DNA of 64,000 nucleotides from Lachnospiraceae bacterium JLR.KK002 (GTDB taxonomy: Bacteria > Bacillota > Clostridia > Lachnospirales > Lachnospiraceae), in assembly GCA_036941025.1 (NCBI GenBank), contig JAYMNP010000001.1:3370501-3434500 (forward strand). The letters are read 5' to 3'. A program made the translations under genes and the position numbers. Of the stretch, positions 24,937 to 34,769 are shown one piece after another. Within the stretch, counting starts at the first letter, position 1. The number at the start of each line of letters is the position of its first letter. The notes beneath the pieces were generated by a model, which saw only the letters and a program-made list of their open reading frames with translations, was not told where the DNA came from and made no database searches.

Positions 24937-26097
24937 TCAAATACAAACCTCATGTTTTTGGAAGTTACAGAAGCTCCTCCAGGACAACAATGCCATCAGA
25001 CACAGATACACCACCGGAACCCACTGGAAAAAATAAAAATAATGTCCTCCCACAGAAAGAAGCTGATGGGCCGCGGTACTTTGCGGAAATACCATGGAAG
25101 TAGGCATACTGTTTATTAACATAAACAGAAGGCGGTGTCCTCTCACCATATAAATCAGAAACAGCGGCGCAGTTATAAAGGAAAAGCTCACAATAATTAC
25201 CCCAAAAGGCGATTTCATTTTTACGGAACAGAACATGACGAACACCGCTGTCATACAGGTGGAAATAGCACAGCAGGCTGTGACTGTGCCGGCAAATTCC
25301 AGCAGATTCACAGGAAGGCTCAGATAACATCCGGTGGGGCTTACCTGAAGGGGCAGATTCCATCCGCTGAGCCCGTATACGGCCTGAATTTCCAGCAAAA
25401 GTATCCCGCCAAACAGCATGGAAGCCAGAAAGCCAAAAGAAATTCCCGTCAGCAGCTTTGCCTGAATCAGTTTATTTTTTCCAAAACGGGAGGACAGCAC
25501 CAGCCCATCCATATGAGACGTATATTCTCCTGCGAACATGGGAGCCAGAATGATGGCTGCTGCCAGGGACAGAAACACAAAATTCAGAGGCAGCATACGG
25601 AAATAATAATCAAATCCCAGCATATTCCCGTAGGCATAAGGGGTTGTTATCTGTTCATTTTCTTTCATATGAAATGCACGTTCTCCCTCAGAAAGATTCT
25701 GGCCTTTGCTGATATTTTCCAGCATTACCTTACGCATTTTATAAAAATCTTCCGTCGTCATACTTTCTTTGTCAATTTTCCCCACCTGTTGCTCTATCAT
25801 ACTCAACAGCACGTGATAATTATCATATGGCGCATATAATTCCGACATTTCCTGTTCCCTCCGGAAAAAATCCTCATTCAGTTCTCCGATTTCCGGATGT
25901 TCCAGTGCTTCCCGTTCCTTTTTGACCATCTGATAACGGGTGCCTGCCTTCTCTCCTTCCACATAGTAATCCCCGATGATTCCGCTGATTCCGCTGAACA
26001 CCGTCCACAGGGCAACCAGTGCCAGTGCAATCCAGGTGGAGCGTTTCTGAAAAATTTTCTTATATTCATATCCTGTCAGATACATGATTTCTCTCAT
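24937..26097 (-). CDS. ABC-2 type transporter permease
   Basis: The protein has 386 residues from ATG 26097 (MREIMYLTGYEYKK; AGGGAGG site); an ATG one codon earlier overlaps the ATPase stop. It has one N-terminal helix, a long extracytoplasmic region of about 150 residues with coiled-coil character, then five or six helices, as in ABC-2 exporters of the bacitracin/lantibiotic type. It follows the ATPase gene with overlap and is the last gene of an ECF sigma-membrane protein-ATPase-permease operon. The exported substrate is unknown. Confidence 0.85.
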   Translation of the reverse strand: MREIMYLTGYEYKKIFQKRSTWIALALVALWTVFSGISGIIGDYYVEGEKAGTRYQMVKKEREALEHPEIGELNEDFFRREQEMSELYAPYDNYHVLLSMIEQQVGKIDKESMTTEDFYKMRKVMLENISKGQNLSEGERAFHMKENEQITTPYAYGNMLGFDYYFRMLPLNFVFLSLAAAIILAPMFAGEYTSHMDGLVLSSRFGKNKLIQAKLLTGISFGFLASMLFGGILLLEIQAVYGLSGWNLPLQVSPTGCYLSLPVNLLEFAGTVTACCAISTCMTAVFVMFCSVKMKSPFGVIIVSFSFITAPLFLIYMVRGHRLLFMLINSMPTSMVFPQSTAAHQLLSVGGHYFYFFQWVPVVYLCLMALLSWRSFCNFQKHEVCI

Positions 26098-26969
26098 CAT
26101 TTTCCTCCCTGCCCATGCTCGCTGAAATAATAAAGATACAGGTCTTCCAGCCCGGCTTCCACCGGCCAGGCTGATTCCGCAGGCTTCTGCCCGCACACCA
26201 CGCGCAGAAAAGTGCCCTCTTTCTCCTGACGGATATTCAGAACAGGACAGTTTTCCATCAGGCTCTGAGCCTCCTGACTGTCCAGCGTACATTCCCATAC
26301 CCTGCCCTGAATCACCCGGATAATTTCCTCCAGACTTCCCTGGTGGATGATTGCCCCATCCTTCATCATCAGAATAATATCTGCAATATGTTCTACATCC
26401 GACACAATATGGGTGGAAAGGAGCACAATCCTGTCATTTCCAAGTTCTGAAATCAGATTACGGAATTTTACACGCTCTTTTGGGTCCAGCCCGGCGGTAG
26501 GTTCATCCAGTACCAGCACTTCCGGATCATTCAGGAGGGACTGGGCAATTCCAAGGCGCTGCTTCATTCCGCCGGAAAAGGTTTTGATTTTTTTCCGGGC
26601 CGCCGAAGCCAGATCTGTCAGCTCCAGAAGTTCCATGGCTTTCTCCCTGGCCTGCATTCTGGGAATCCCCTTTAAGGCTGCCAGATACATCAGAAAATCC
26701 ATGGCGGAAAAGTCCGGATAATATCCGAATTCCTGAGGCAGATAACCCAGAACATTCCGGTAATCTTCTTCCTCTGCTTTCCTGCCGTCGTAGAGGATTT
26801 CTCCTCTGTCCGGCCTCAGAACCCCGCACATCATGCGCATCAGTGTGGTTTTTCCCGCACCGTTGGCTCCAAGAAGTCCGTACACGCCTTTTTTCAGGGT
26901 AAAAGAAACACGATCCACCGCAATTTTATTTTTATACTGTTTCGTTACCCGGTCAAATACAAGTTCCAT
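26097..26969 (-). CDS. ABC transporter ATP-binding protein
   Basis: The 290-residue ATPase (start ATG 26969, 7 bp from GGAGGA) has Walker A GANGAGKTT, Q-loop YLPQEFGYYPDF, signature FSGGMKQRLGIAQS, Walker B VLVLDEPTAGLDP and a switch His in LSTHI. The order and the C-terminal extension of about 80 residues are typical of drug or peptide exporters with ABC-2 permeases. It is encoded between a membrane protein of unknown role and its permease. Confidence 0.95.
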   Translation of the reverse strand: MELVFDRVTKQYKNKIAVDRVSFTLKKGVYGLLGANGAGKTTLMRMMCGVLRPDRGEILYDGRKAEEEDYRNVLGYLPQEFGYYPDFSAMDFLMYLAALKGIPRMQAREKAMELLELTDLASAARKKIKTFSGGMKQRLGIAQSLLNDPEVLVLDEPTAGLDPKERVKFRNLISELGNDRIVLLSTHIVSDVEHIADIILMMKDGAIIHQGSLEEIIRVIQGRVWECTLDSQEAQSLMENCPVLNIRQEKEGTFLRVVCGQKPAESAWPVEAGLEDLYLYYFSEHGQGGK

Positions 26970-26990
26970 GTTCATTCCTCCATTTCCAGG

Positions 26991-27731
26991 TCAGATCAGA
27001 TTCTGTTTCCAGGATTCCTCCTCATGACGAATCTGCCGTAGCTGTCCGGCCAGACAGACTGCCGACACTGATAATACAGTTATCCAGAGATAAAATTTCT
27101 CCTCGTCGTAGACTATTTCCCGCAGTTTCCCTCCCGGCAGGCTAATTCCCCACAGAAAACATCCGCAGACACAACAGTACCAGATACTTTCCCGGCCCTT
27201 TACATATTTCTCAATCTGGAGCGCCAGTACACAGGTACAAATCCAGGGCGCTGTCAGATACACAGTTCCCCGGAACAGACTGAGTGTTCCCTGTCTCACA
27301 ACAGGCAAAAGTCCGGAAATTATCATCAGCAGGTTTCCTGCCCCCAGAGCTCCCATCCGAATCAGAAGTATCCGGGGCAGGTTATGTCTGGTGGTCATTT
27401 CCAGTTCTGCCATCCCATAAGCACTGGAGCGAAAAGTTTCCGTCACCGTCAGCACAGCCAGAAGCGGCATAACCCCGGACAGAAACCAGAGCTTTTCCTG
27501 GCTGTTCCCCTGCAGAAGATACTCTCCTGCCCAGGAGGCCGCAATTACCAGCAGCAGTGACAGGAGCCAGACTGATTTACGGATATAGCCAATCTGTACC
27601 GCCAGGATTTCCACAGGACTGGTTCCGGGAAAAGGTAATCCTTTCAGAAATTCTTCTTTTTTCTCAGGAGCCGGCGCCGGATATACCCCTTTCAGCTCTC
27701 TCTTTAACTGAGACATTGAATACTTTGACAT
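26991..27731 (-). CDS. Six-TM membrane protein of ECF-ABC operon
   Basis: The 246-residue protein starts with a charged stretch (SMSQLKRELKGVYPAP...KKEEFLKGL) and has about six hydrophobic helices from residue 52. The position directly after an ECF sigma gene and before an ABC ATPase is where anti-sigma or accessory membrane proteins are found in similar Firmicute operons. The N-terminal 45 residues would face the cytoplasm and could bind the sigma factor, but no known anti-sigma motif is visible. The role is therefore open. Confidence 0.6.
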   Translation of the reverse strand: MSKYSMSQLKRELKGVYPAPAPEKKEEFLKGLPFPGTSPVEILAVQIGYIRKSVWLLSLLLVIAASWAGEYLLQGNSQEKLWFLSGVMPLLAVLTVTETFRSSAYGMAELEMTTRHNLPRILLIRMGALGAGNLLMIISGLLPVVRQGTLSLFRGTVYLTAPWICTCVLALQIEKYVKGRESIWYCCVCGCFLWGISLPGGKLREIVYDEEKFYLWITVLSVSAVCLAGQLRQIRHEEESWKQNLI

Positions 27732-27732
27732 G

Positions 27733-28215
27733 CTATCCCTCCTCCAGCATTTTTTTTAATCGCCCCAGAGCTTCTTTTTCCATCCGATATTCACTGCTTC
27801 TGGATAAACCTGTGATTTTGCAGATTTCTTTTACAGAAAGCTGGTTCACATAGCGAAGCAGAATCACTTCCTGCTGTTTTGGCGAAAGTTTTTCCACAGC
27901 CATCTGCAAATGAAGGGCTGTCTCCACATGCTCCATGGGATTTTCCGAACATTTTTCCGTCAGCTGCCGGTGTCCGTTCCGGAAAAAATCTCCCTCTGCC
28001 CCTGCTTTCTGCGGCTTTCGGTAGAAATCCGCACACAGATTCCGGGCAATGGTATAGAGATAAGCCAGTTCCTTTCCCCGATGCACATAAGAAGTCTGAG
28101 CAAAATACCGCAGAAAAGTTTCCTGTGTCAGATCTTCTGCCAGACAGGCATTTTTCACTTTAAAGTAACAATAACGGTATATTTTATCGTACTGTTCACT
28201 GAGATTTACAGACAC
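27733..28215 (-). CDS. ECF-type RNA polymerase sigma factor
   Basis: The 160-residue protein starts at GTG 28215 behind CAAGGAGGG. Region 2 is seen in YDKIYRYCYFKV, LAEDLTQETFLRYF and LYTIARNLCADFYR; region 4 in LSPKQQEVILLRYVNQLSVKEICKITGLSRSSEYR. There is no region 3, which fits the ECF group. It heads an operon with a membrane protein and an ABC exporter, and probably switches on that operon in response to an envelope signal. An IS110 element begins within 50-300 bp upstream and may have changed its promoter. Confidence 0.93.
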   Translation of the reverse strand: MSVNLSEQYDKIYRYCYFKVKNACLAEDLTQETFLRYFAQTSYVHRGKELAYLYTIARNLCADFYRKPQKAGAEGDFFRNGHRQLTEKCSENPMEHVETALHLQMAVEKLSPKQQEVILLRYVNQLSVKEICKITGLSRSSEYRMEKEALGRLKKMLEEG

Positions 28216-28261
28216 CGAAAACCCTCCTTGTATAATGTATTTAGGTTGTTCAAGGGATACC

Positions 28262-28517
28262 TATAAACCCTCAGACCTGCTTCTTTACATCTCCTGTCTG
28301 ATAGGAGATAATAGTTTTATTAGATTGAGAGGATGGTCGTTCCCTCCTTGAGCGGCTCTGCTCGTACTTGAAAGACTGATCCCTCTCTCTAATAAGCTTT
28401 CCGCGTATGAGTTGGATGTTGGTTGCCTTATGGCTTCTCTCCGTATTTAGCACAAGGTAGTGGCGCTTATTAGCTGAGTGGTCTCCCAATCTAAAATTTT
28501 TCTTCTGAGGTGGCTCT
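28262..28517 (+). ncRNA. Candidate bridge RNA region of IS110 copy 1
   Basis: About 255 non-coding bases lie between the left flank and the transposase start, with short stems such as TCTCCTGTCTGATAGGAGA. In IS110-group elements this upstream non-coding end is known to encode the bridge RNA that pairs with target and donor DNA. The exact RNA ends and its loops cannot be fixed without related copies. Confidence 0.5.
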
Positions 28518-29696
28518 ATGTTTTTTGCTGGTATTGATATCGGTAAAAATAACCATGTCGCTTCCATGATGGATGAATCTGGAAAGGTGGTATTTAAGGC
28601 TTTTTCCTTTCCCAATACCTCGGACGGCGGACATGCCCTCTTTTCCAAACTCACTTCTTATTCTTCCAGCACCGGCGACTTTGAAATCGGTATGGAAGCT
28701 ACCGGGCACTACTGGCTCTCTGTCTACTCGTTTCTTTTTGAAAAGGAGTTCCTTCTCCATGTCATCAATCCGATCCAGACTGACGGCTGGCGCAGGGGGA
28801 CAGAGATCCGCAAGCGCAAAAATGATATCATTGATTCCGTCCTGATCGCCGACCTGATCCGTTATGGCCAGTTCGTGGAAACCCGGCTTGCAGATGAGGA
28901 TTTATTCTCCCTGCGTACCCTGACCCGTTTCCGCACCTATCTGGTGGAATCCATCAGTGACCTGAAGCGTAAGGTTGTCTGCGTGCTGGATCAGGTTTTC
29001 CCTGAATACCAGTCCATTTTTTCCGACATCTTTGGCAAGACCTCAAAAGAGATCCTTCTCCAGTTTTCTTCGCCCATTGATTTTGAGTCGGTTTCATCGC
29101 AGACCCTTGCAGAACTGCTGGCAAAACTCAGCCGTAAGCAGGTCGGCTCTGCAAAAGCAGCACAGTTAAAGGCTGCCGCGTCCTGTTCCTTTGGCGTTAC
29201 TTTCGCCAAAAGCAGCTTTACCTTTCAGCTCAAAGCGCTGATTGAACAGATAGCCTTTATTGAAAAACAGGTAAAAGAAACGGAAACCGAAATCGCTGGC
29301 ATCATGGAAAAACTGGAATCCCCCATTACAACCATTACCGGGATCGGCAATGTCACGGGCGCTGCCATTATCAGTGAAATAGGTGACATCTCTAAATTTG
29401 ACAGTCCCAGAAAACTGGTGGCCTTTGCCGGGCTTGATGCCACGGTTACGCAGTCCGGCGAATTTGAAGCAGCCCACAATGTAATGAGCAAACGCGGATC
29501 ACCATACTTGCGGAAAGCCATTTTTCAAGCCGCCCTGGTCGCCGCTTTTAAGGACCCCGTATTAAGTGCCTATTACCAGAAGAAGAGGGCGGAAGGCAAG
29601 CATCATTTAACCTGCATCGGTGCTGTGGCAAGAAAAATGTGCAACATTATTTATGCTGTGGTGAAAAATAATCAGCCTTATGTTCCAAAGGCTTAA
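28518..29696 (+). CDS. IS110 family transposase
   Basis: The 392-residue protein has the N-terminal DEDD (RuvC-like) domain starting AGIDIGKNNHVA, with Glu in EIGMEATG and the KNDIIDS segment, and a C-terminal Transposase_20 domain with TITGIGNVTGAAIISEIGD and the catalytic serine in QSGEF or KRGSPYLRKA. IS110 enzymes cut and rejoin DNA under guidance of a bridge RNA. The frame is intact, so the element may be active. The second copy at 62208 is only distantly related, so they arrived separately. Confidence 0.95.
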   Translation: MFFAGIDIGKNNHVASMMDESGKVVFKAFSFPNTSDGGHALFSKLTSYSSSTGDFEIGMEATGHYWLSVYSFLFEKEFLLHVINPIQTDGWRRGTEIRKRKNDIIDSVLIADLIRYGQFVETRLADEDLFSLRTLTRFRTYLVESISDLKRKVVCVLDQVFPEYQSIFSDIFGKTSKEILLQFSSPIDFESVSSQTLAELLAKLSRKQVGSAKAAQLKAAASCSFGVTFAKSSFTFQLKALIEQIAFIEKQVKETETEIAGIMEKLESPITTITGIGNVTGAAIISEIGDISKFDSPRKLVAFAGLDATVTQSGEFEAAHNVMSKRGSPYLRKAIFQAALVAAFKDPVLSAYYQKKRAEGKHHLTCIGAVARKMCNIIYAVVKNNQPYVPKA

Positions 29697-29854
29697 ATCC
29701 TTTTCCCTTTCCAGCCTGCCTGACAGCAGGTCTTGTTGTTGTGCTCTTTTTTCCTATGATAATTTCTTTTGTTTTTTCAATTATCTACTTGACTTTTAAT
29801 AGTTGGTCTTTCATAATGATTAACGTTTTCCACAGGTGAAATGTGCCAGAAAAA

Positions 29855-29878
29855 AAAGAGTTCTGTTCTGAACTCTTT
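29855..29878 (-). terminator. Terminator of MCP-lipoprotein operon
   Basis: AAAGAGTTC (29855-29863) pairs with GAACTCTTT (29870-29878), followed on the minus strand by a run of T. It lies 40 bp past the stop of the lipoprotein gene. Confidence 0.85.
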
Positions 29879-29920
29879 TTCTCCCGAATTTATAAAGCTG
29901 CCAACCTTTCACCCGTTTCC

Positions 29921-30385
29921 TCATTCCTCTTCTTTTTCCACCGGAATTACCGCAATTTCCGTATCCCCTGTTTCAGCGTGTTCCAGCACTGCTGCAGCCA
30001 GCTTCCGGAAATTCCCCCCGGAGGAAGAAGCACCTGCAACAGTATCAATCTCATCTGCACTCTGCTTCTCCAGCAGCTGAGCCCCATAAACTCGTGTATA
30101 CCGATTGGGATAAGTACCCTGATCAGCATTCATATTCCGCATATAAGCAATATCCCAGGATTTGATAAAGCCCGCAGGATTTTTCGCATTATATTCCACA
30201 CTGACAATTTTGTTATTCATCACGCAGATCGTGACAAACTCCTTCCATCCGAAACTATATTCTTCCATAGTTGCAGTATAATATCCGTCCTGCCACCGGG
30301 AAGACGATTTTCTGCCGCATCCCGAACAGAAGAACGCCAGCGTCAGAATAAGGCAAATCACAATATAAAATTTCTTTTTCCTCAT
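29921..30385 (-). CDS. FMN-binding domain lipoprotein
   Basis: The 154-residue protein has a lipoprotein signal ending FFCSGC (lipid Cys23), then DGYYTATM, IVSVEYN and DEIDTVAGASSSGGNFRKLAAAVL. This is the FMN_bind pattern, in which FMN is attached through the SGAT-type motif; here the acceptor position reads AGASS, with Ser in place of Thr. Such proteins carry electrons or act as redox sensors outside the membrane. The gene starts 1 bp after the stop of the chemoreceptor gene, so they are co-translated. Confidence 0.8.
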   Translation of the reverse strand: MRKKKFYIVICLILTLAFFCSGCGRKSSSRWQDGYYTATMEEYSFGWKEFVTICVMNNKIVSVEYNAKNPAGFIKSWDIAYMRNMNADQGTYPNRYTRVYGAQLLEKQSADEIDTVAGASSSGGNFRKLAAAVLEHAETGDTEIAVIPVEKEEE

Positions 30386-30386
30386 G

Positions 30387-32345
30387 TTATCTGTCCCTCC
30401 TTAACCGAAACTGTCCGGAAATATACTGCAGTTTCTCTGCCTGTTTGTGGAGTTTCTGGCTGGCAGTGGTGCTTTCATAACTTGCATTCAGATTTTTCTG
30501 AGCCACATCATTAATCTGAGCAATCTGCTCTGCCATATTTTCCAGGGATTCTTTCTGAATCTTCACAGATTTCTCAAGCTGTCTGGTGATTTCCGACATC
30601 TGACCGGACACATCTCCGATATTCTCAAAAGATTCTGCCGCCTGATTTGCATAAGCGACACCATTTTTAATGGCTTCCAGAGAGCCTGTGATAATTTCAG
30701 AAGCATGTTGTGCCGATTCCGTACTCTGAGCCGCCAGCATACGCACTTCCTGGGCAACCACAGCAAAGCCTTTTCCTGCCTCTCCTGCACGGCTGGCTTC
30801 CACAGAAGCATTCAACGCCAGCATATTGGTCTGAGAAGCTATATTTTCCAGAATTCTGTTCACCTTGGTGATTTCAATGGAATTGGCGTTAATATCCTCC
30901 ATGGCCTGTAACAGATTCTTCATATTCTTATCGCCGGCGTCCATGCTGGCTATGGCTTTTTCCATCAGTTCTCCCGCACGTCTGGTATTATTGTCCACCT
31001 CATAAATATTTTCTTCAATGGCTCTGGTTTCCTCTGTAAGCACCATCAGGGAATTGGACTGTTCACTGGAACCCGTATGTACCTGAATCGCACTTTCTGA
31101 CACAATACCTGCTGTCTCCAGAACCTCTCCGGAGGAATCCTGCACGGAAGTCAGCATCTGATTCAGGGAAACAATAATCCGGTTCAGGGATTCTTTCATA
31201 ACCACAAAATCACCGTTAAAATCACCTTCCGCCGACACGTCAAAATTCCCCTCGGAAATACTGGAAAGAATTTCGGACAGTTCGGAAATATACCCGTTGA
31301 TACTGGTAATGGTATTATTTAAAGATGCAGAAAGCACCTGAGTTTCATCCTTTGTCCGAATAACGTCCGCAGGCGTTTTCAAATCTCCGTTTGCCAGAAG
31401 CTCAATCCGGCCTGTAACACTTTTCAGAGATTTGCGGATAAGAGATGAAAAACGTATCGTAAAAATCCCGGCCAGAACCAGAAGCCCCAGAGTAATGCAG
31501 ATTCCCATGAAAATACTGTCATTGGCAGGCCCCATAAAATCATTTCTTGGAACAATAATAGTGAGAAACCAGCTGGTTCCATTAATGGGAACATAGCTGA
31601 TGAGCTTCGTATCTCTGGGATCTTCCAGTACAAGAACACCTGTTTCTCCTGAAACTGCTTTTTCCTCCATATCACGGGAGCCCACATACGCTTCCATATC
31701 TGTTTTACTTTTCACCAGTTCTGTATTCCGATGGCCCATAATCAGGCCCTCTGCATTTACAATCAGGGCCTCTCCGTTGGCGCTGATATTGATACTGTTC
31801 AGCACGTCCTTTAAAATATCATAACTGTAACTTCCCACAAGATAATACAGGAATTCTCCTTCACTGTCGGTAATGGGCAGACCTACCGCAAGCTCCAGAC
31901 TGTCATCCTCTGAAAAAACATCATCTACCACCAGATTCTGAGTTTCCTCCATAAGGGCAAACATCTTCCGCCCCTGTATGGATTCCGGACATGCTTCTTC
32001 TCCCAGGTACAGATTTCCTTCCCTGTCATAAAGACCCAGCCATACAAATTCTATTCCGGACTGTGCCTTATCAAGAACCTGCATTTTCTGTTCCTGTGTG
32101 CTGCCTGGCGAAATCATCACCTCATTATCTCCAATCATAAAAATTCGGTCCGCCAGCATGTGCATGCTTCCTTCCACGCTCTGAGACGCAGTCTTTACAA
32201 TAGAGGGAAGCGCATTGGACAACACGCTGTCTGTCAGAGACTTCATGGAACGGGTCATCAATACAATAAATACTGCCGCCAGGAAAACCATCATAATAAT
32301 CGTGTTAAACAGAATTTTTCCACTGATGCTTCTCTTTGCTTTCAC
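30387..32345 (-). CDS. Methyl-accepting chemotaxis protein with dCache-like sensor
   Basis: The 652-residue protein has a membrane helix (about 11-30), a large extracytoplasmic region to about residue 280 with a dCache-like layout, a second helix (about 283-305), a HAMP domain and a long signalling coil. The hairpin tip [33 protein letters not shown] sequence is present and well conserved. Pairing with a FMN-binding lipoprotein suggests sensing of a redox or flavin-linked signal. No other chemotaxis genes are in the window. The stop is 1 bp before the lipoprotein start. Confidence 0.93.
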   Translation of the reverse strand: MKAKRSISGKILFNTIIMMVFLAAVFIVLMTRSMKSLTDSVLSNALPSIVKTASQSVEGSMHMLADRIFMIGDNEVMISPGSTQEQKMQVLDKAQSGIEFVWLGLYDREGNLYLGEEACPESIQGRKMFALMEETQNLVVDDVFSEDDSLELAVGLPITDSEGEFLYYLVGSYSYDILKDVLNSINISANGEALIVNAEGLIMGHRNTELVKSKTDMEAYVGSRDMEEKAVSGETGVLVLEDPRDTKLISYVPINGTSWFLTIIVPRNDFMGPANDSIFMGICITLGLLVLAGIFTIRFSSLIRKSLKSVTGRIELLANGDLKTPADVIRTKDETQVLSASLNNTITSINGYISELSEILSSISEGNFDVSAEGDFNGDFVVMKESLNRIIVSLNQMLTSVQDSSGEVLETAGIVSESAIQVHTGSSEQSNSLMVLTEETRAIEENIYEVDNNTRRAGELMEKAIASMDAGDKNMKNLLQAMEDINANSIEITKVNRILENIASQTNMLALNASVEASRAGEAGKGFAVVAQEVRMLAAQSTESAQHASEIITGSLEAIKNGVAYANQAAESFENIGDVSGQMSEITRQLEKSVKIQKESLENMAEQIAQINDVAQKNLNASYESTTASQKLHKQAEKLQYISGQFRLRRDR

Positions 32346-32496
32346 CTTAGTTCCTCCTGTTTCCGTTCTTAATTTTTCTAACTATTTTACTACATTATCT
32401 TCCATATTTCAATTCCGCATTTTTCCATTCCCCCTATAGCCATTTCCGGATTTTTCCGGTATACTGATATACAGAACCCTTTGAAAGGAGAACTTC

Positions 32497-33954
32497 ATGC
32501 CTGATCTGTTTTACACCATGCAGAAATCATGTTTTCTGGACCAGAAACTTCAGTCTTACACAGAAAGCGACTGTTATCCCTTCCATATGCCGGGCCATAA
32601 ACGCGGGAATCTGGAACTTCCCAACCCTTATTCCATTGACATAACGGAAATTGAAGGATTTGACAATCTTCACCACCCGGAAGGTATTCTGCAGGACGCC
32701 CAATCACGGGCGGCAGAAGCCTTTGGGGCCAACGAGACCTTTTATCTGATAAACGGAAGCACCAGCGGTATTTTAAGCGCCATCAGTGCTGCCCTTCCCC
32801 GGAAGGGCACCCTTCTGATGTCCCGAAACAGTCATAAATCCGCTTATCACGCCGCCTATCTGATGGAGTTAGAGACCATTTACCTGCTGCCGATGGCTGC
32901 AAAATTCGGTATTTCCGGTTCCATTCCCCCGGTTTTTGTGGAACAGGCTCTCAATGATTTTCCTCAGATAAACGGTGTGTTTATTACCTCCCCCACTTAT
33001 GACGGCATTGTATCTGACATTCAGGCCATTGCAGACCTTGTGCACGCCCGGAATCTGCCTCTGATTGTGGATGAAGCCCATGGGGCTCATTTTACCTTTT
33101 CCGACAGATTTCCCAGGCCTGCGCTCAAATGCGGTGCAGATATCGTAATACAGAGCCTGCACAAAACTCTCCCCTGCCTGACACAGACAGCTCTGCTCCA
33201 TGTGAATTCCAGCCGGGTGGATACAGGACTGCTGAAACGTTTTCTGAATATTTATCAGACCAGTTCCCCCTCCTATCTGCTGATGGCTTCCATGGAACAG
33301 TGTACCCGCTTTATGCAGGAAGAGGGGGCCGGACGGATGGAGCAATTTACAGAACTGCTGGATCAGTTTTATAAAAACGCAGAAAATCTCCGCCGCCTTA
33401 AGGTTTTTCACAGAGATTCCTGCTCCGATGAAACCTGTTTTGACCATGATTTTTCCAAAATTCTGATTTCCACAGGGAACACCGGGCTGACCGGAATACA
33501 GTTATACCATATGCTACTGCAGAATTATCATCTGCAGATGGAAATGTCCTCCGGCCATTATGTGACAGCCCTGACCTCCCTTATGGACCGGCCCCAGGGA
33601 TTCCAGCGCCTGATTTCAGCGCTGGAAGAAACTGACCGCAAAACACGTCCTTCCGAACCTGTCCGGCCAGACAGGCTTCTGACTGCGGAAATGATTTACC
33701 AGATTCCAAAACCTGGTATGTCCATTTCTGCGGCCATTGACCAGAACAGCGATATCCTGCCGCTGAAAGCCTCCACCGGCCATACCAGCCAGGAATATAT
33801 TTATCTGTATCCCCCCGGAATCCCTCTGGTGGCTCCCGGAGAAATTCTCACCGGAAAGCTCCTTTCCACCATTTCCCAGTGCCGGAAACAGGGACTTTCC
33901 ATTACCGGACCAACAGATATGAAAAATGAAAACATACGGGTGGTGAAACTGTAG
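32497..33954 (+). CDS. Orn/Lys/Arg decarboxylase-family PLP enzyme
   Basis: The 485-residue protein has the family opening FHMPGHKRG, then IDITEIEGFDNLHHPEG, the substrate loop NGSTSGI, DEAHGAHF and the PLP lysine in SLHKTLPCLTQTA, with a C-terminal domain ending near YPPGIPLVAPGE. This is the short Firmicute class related to YaaO and SpeA. It decarboxylates arginine, lysine or ornithine, but the substrate cannot be read from the sequence. In Bacillus the homologue yaaO lies next to tmk and yaaR, as here. An unusual gap is the absence of the N-terminal wing domain, normal for this class. Confidence 0.9.
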   Translation: MPDLFYTMQKSCFLDQKLQSYTESDCYPFHMPGHKRGNLELPNPYSIDITEIEGFDNLHHPEGILQDAQSRAAEAFGANETFYLINGSTSGILSAISAALPRKGTLLMSRNSHKSAYHAAYLMELETIYLLPMAAKFGISGSIPPVFVEQALNDFPQINGVFITSPTYDGIVSDIQAIADLVHARNLPLIVDEAHGAHFTFSDRFPRPALKCGADIVIQSLHKTLPCLTQTALLHVNSSRVDTGLLKRFLNIYQTSSPSYLLMASMEQCTRFMQEEGAGRMEQFTELLDQFYKNAENLRRLKVFHRDSCSDETCFDHDFSKILISTGNTGLTGIQLYHMLLQNYHLQMEMSSGHYVTALTSLMDRPQGFQRLISALEETDRKTRPSEPVRPDRLLTAEMIYQIPKPGMSISAAIDQNSDILPLKASTGHTSQEYIYLYPPGIPLVAPGEILTGKLLSTISQCRKQGLSITGPTDMKNENIRVVKL

Positions 33955-34075
33955 CAGAAGCCATTCTGCTGTTCTGCCCCTGCAGGCGCTGATTTCTTTT
34001 GCATTTTTCAACGGAATATACTATACTGTATCTGCAGCACAAATTTATCTCAGTAATCAAAATCAGAGGACAGCC

Positions 34076-34681
34076 ATGGGAAAAATATTTTGCTTAATGG
34101 GAAAAAGCTCATGCGGGAAAGATACTTTGTACAAACGTATTCTGTCAGACCCCTCTCTCCCCCTGCAGACTCTTGTGCCTTACACCACAAGGCCCATGCG
34201 GGACGGAGAGACAGAAGGCGTGGAATATTATTTTCGGACAGAATCACAGCGGCAGGAGCTGGAACGCCAGGGAAAAATCATTGAACTTCGCTCCTATGAA
34301 ACCGTGCACGGTATCTGGAAATATTTTACGGTAAACGACCACCAGATTCATCTGGAGCGCCATAACTATCTGCTGATCGGCACACTGGAATCTTTTAAAA
34401 AACTCCGGTCATATTTCGGCCCGGATACTCTGGTTCCCATTTATATTGAACTGGAAGACGGAGAACGCCTTCAACGGGCCCTGAACCGGGAACGTCTCCA
34501 GACAGTGCCCGGATACACAGAACTGTGCCGCCGGTTTCTGGCTGATGAAAAAGACTTTTCCCAGGAAAATCTGCAGAAAGCCGGAATCACTCTTTCCTTT
34601 TCCAATCACGATCTGGAAATCTGTACAGAAAACATCATTTCCTTTATAAAGGCAAATATGGATAAAGTTACTTCATCCTGA
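34076..34681 (+). CDS. Guanylate kinase-like P-loop protein
   Basis: The 201-residue protein has a P-loop GKSSCGKDT, the guanylate kinase GMP-site pattern [18 protein letters not shown] and a weaker RERL lid. In Bacillus the corresponding place in this cluster holds thymidylate kinase, so this protein may act on a related nucleotide. The start ATG at 34076 follows GAGGACAGCC. The gene lies 120 bp downstream of the decarboxylase and 90 bp before yaaR. Housekeeping gmk is expected elsewhere in the genome, so this may be a paralogue. Confidence 0.8.
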   Translation: MGKIFCLMGKSSCGKDTLYKRILSDPSLPLQTLVPYTTRPMRDGETEGVEYYFRTESQRQELERQGKIIELRSYETVHGIWKYFTVNDHQIHLERHNYLLIGTLESFKKLRSYFGPDTLVPIYIELEDGERLQRALNRERLQTVPGYTELCRRFLADEKDFSQENLQKAGITLSFSNHDLEICTENIISFIKANMDKVTSS

Positions 34682-34769
34682 GCCCCAAAAGAAATATTTT
34701 TCACTTTACAACTACAGAGAAAAAACCGATAATATAATTATAATACCATACAGAAAGGCAGGTGATTCC

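Larger units (their letters stand above)
28262..29800 (+). mobile_element. IS110-family insertion sequence, copy 1
   Basis: One DEDD-type transposase gene has non-coding ends and no terminal inverted repeats, as is normal for IS110. The limits are approximate: the left end lies after the ECF gene leader, and the right end lies before the terminator at 29855. Confidence 0.7.
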
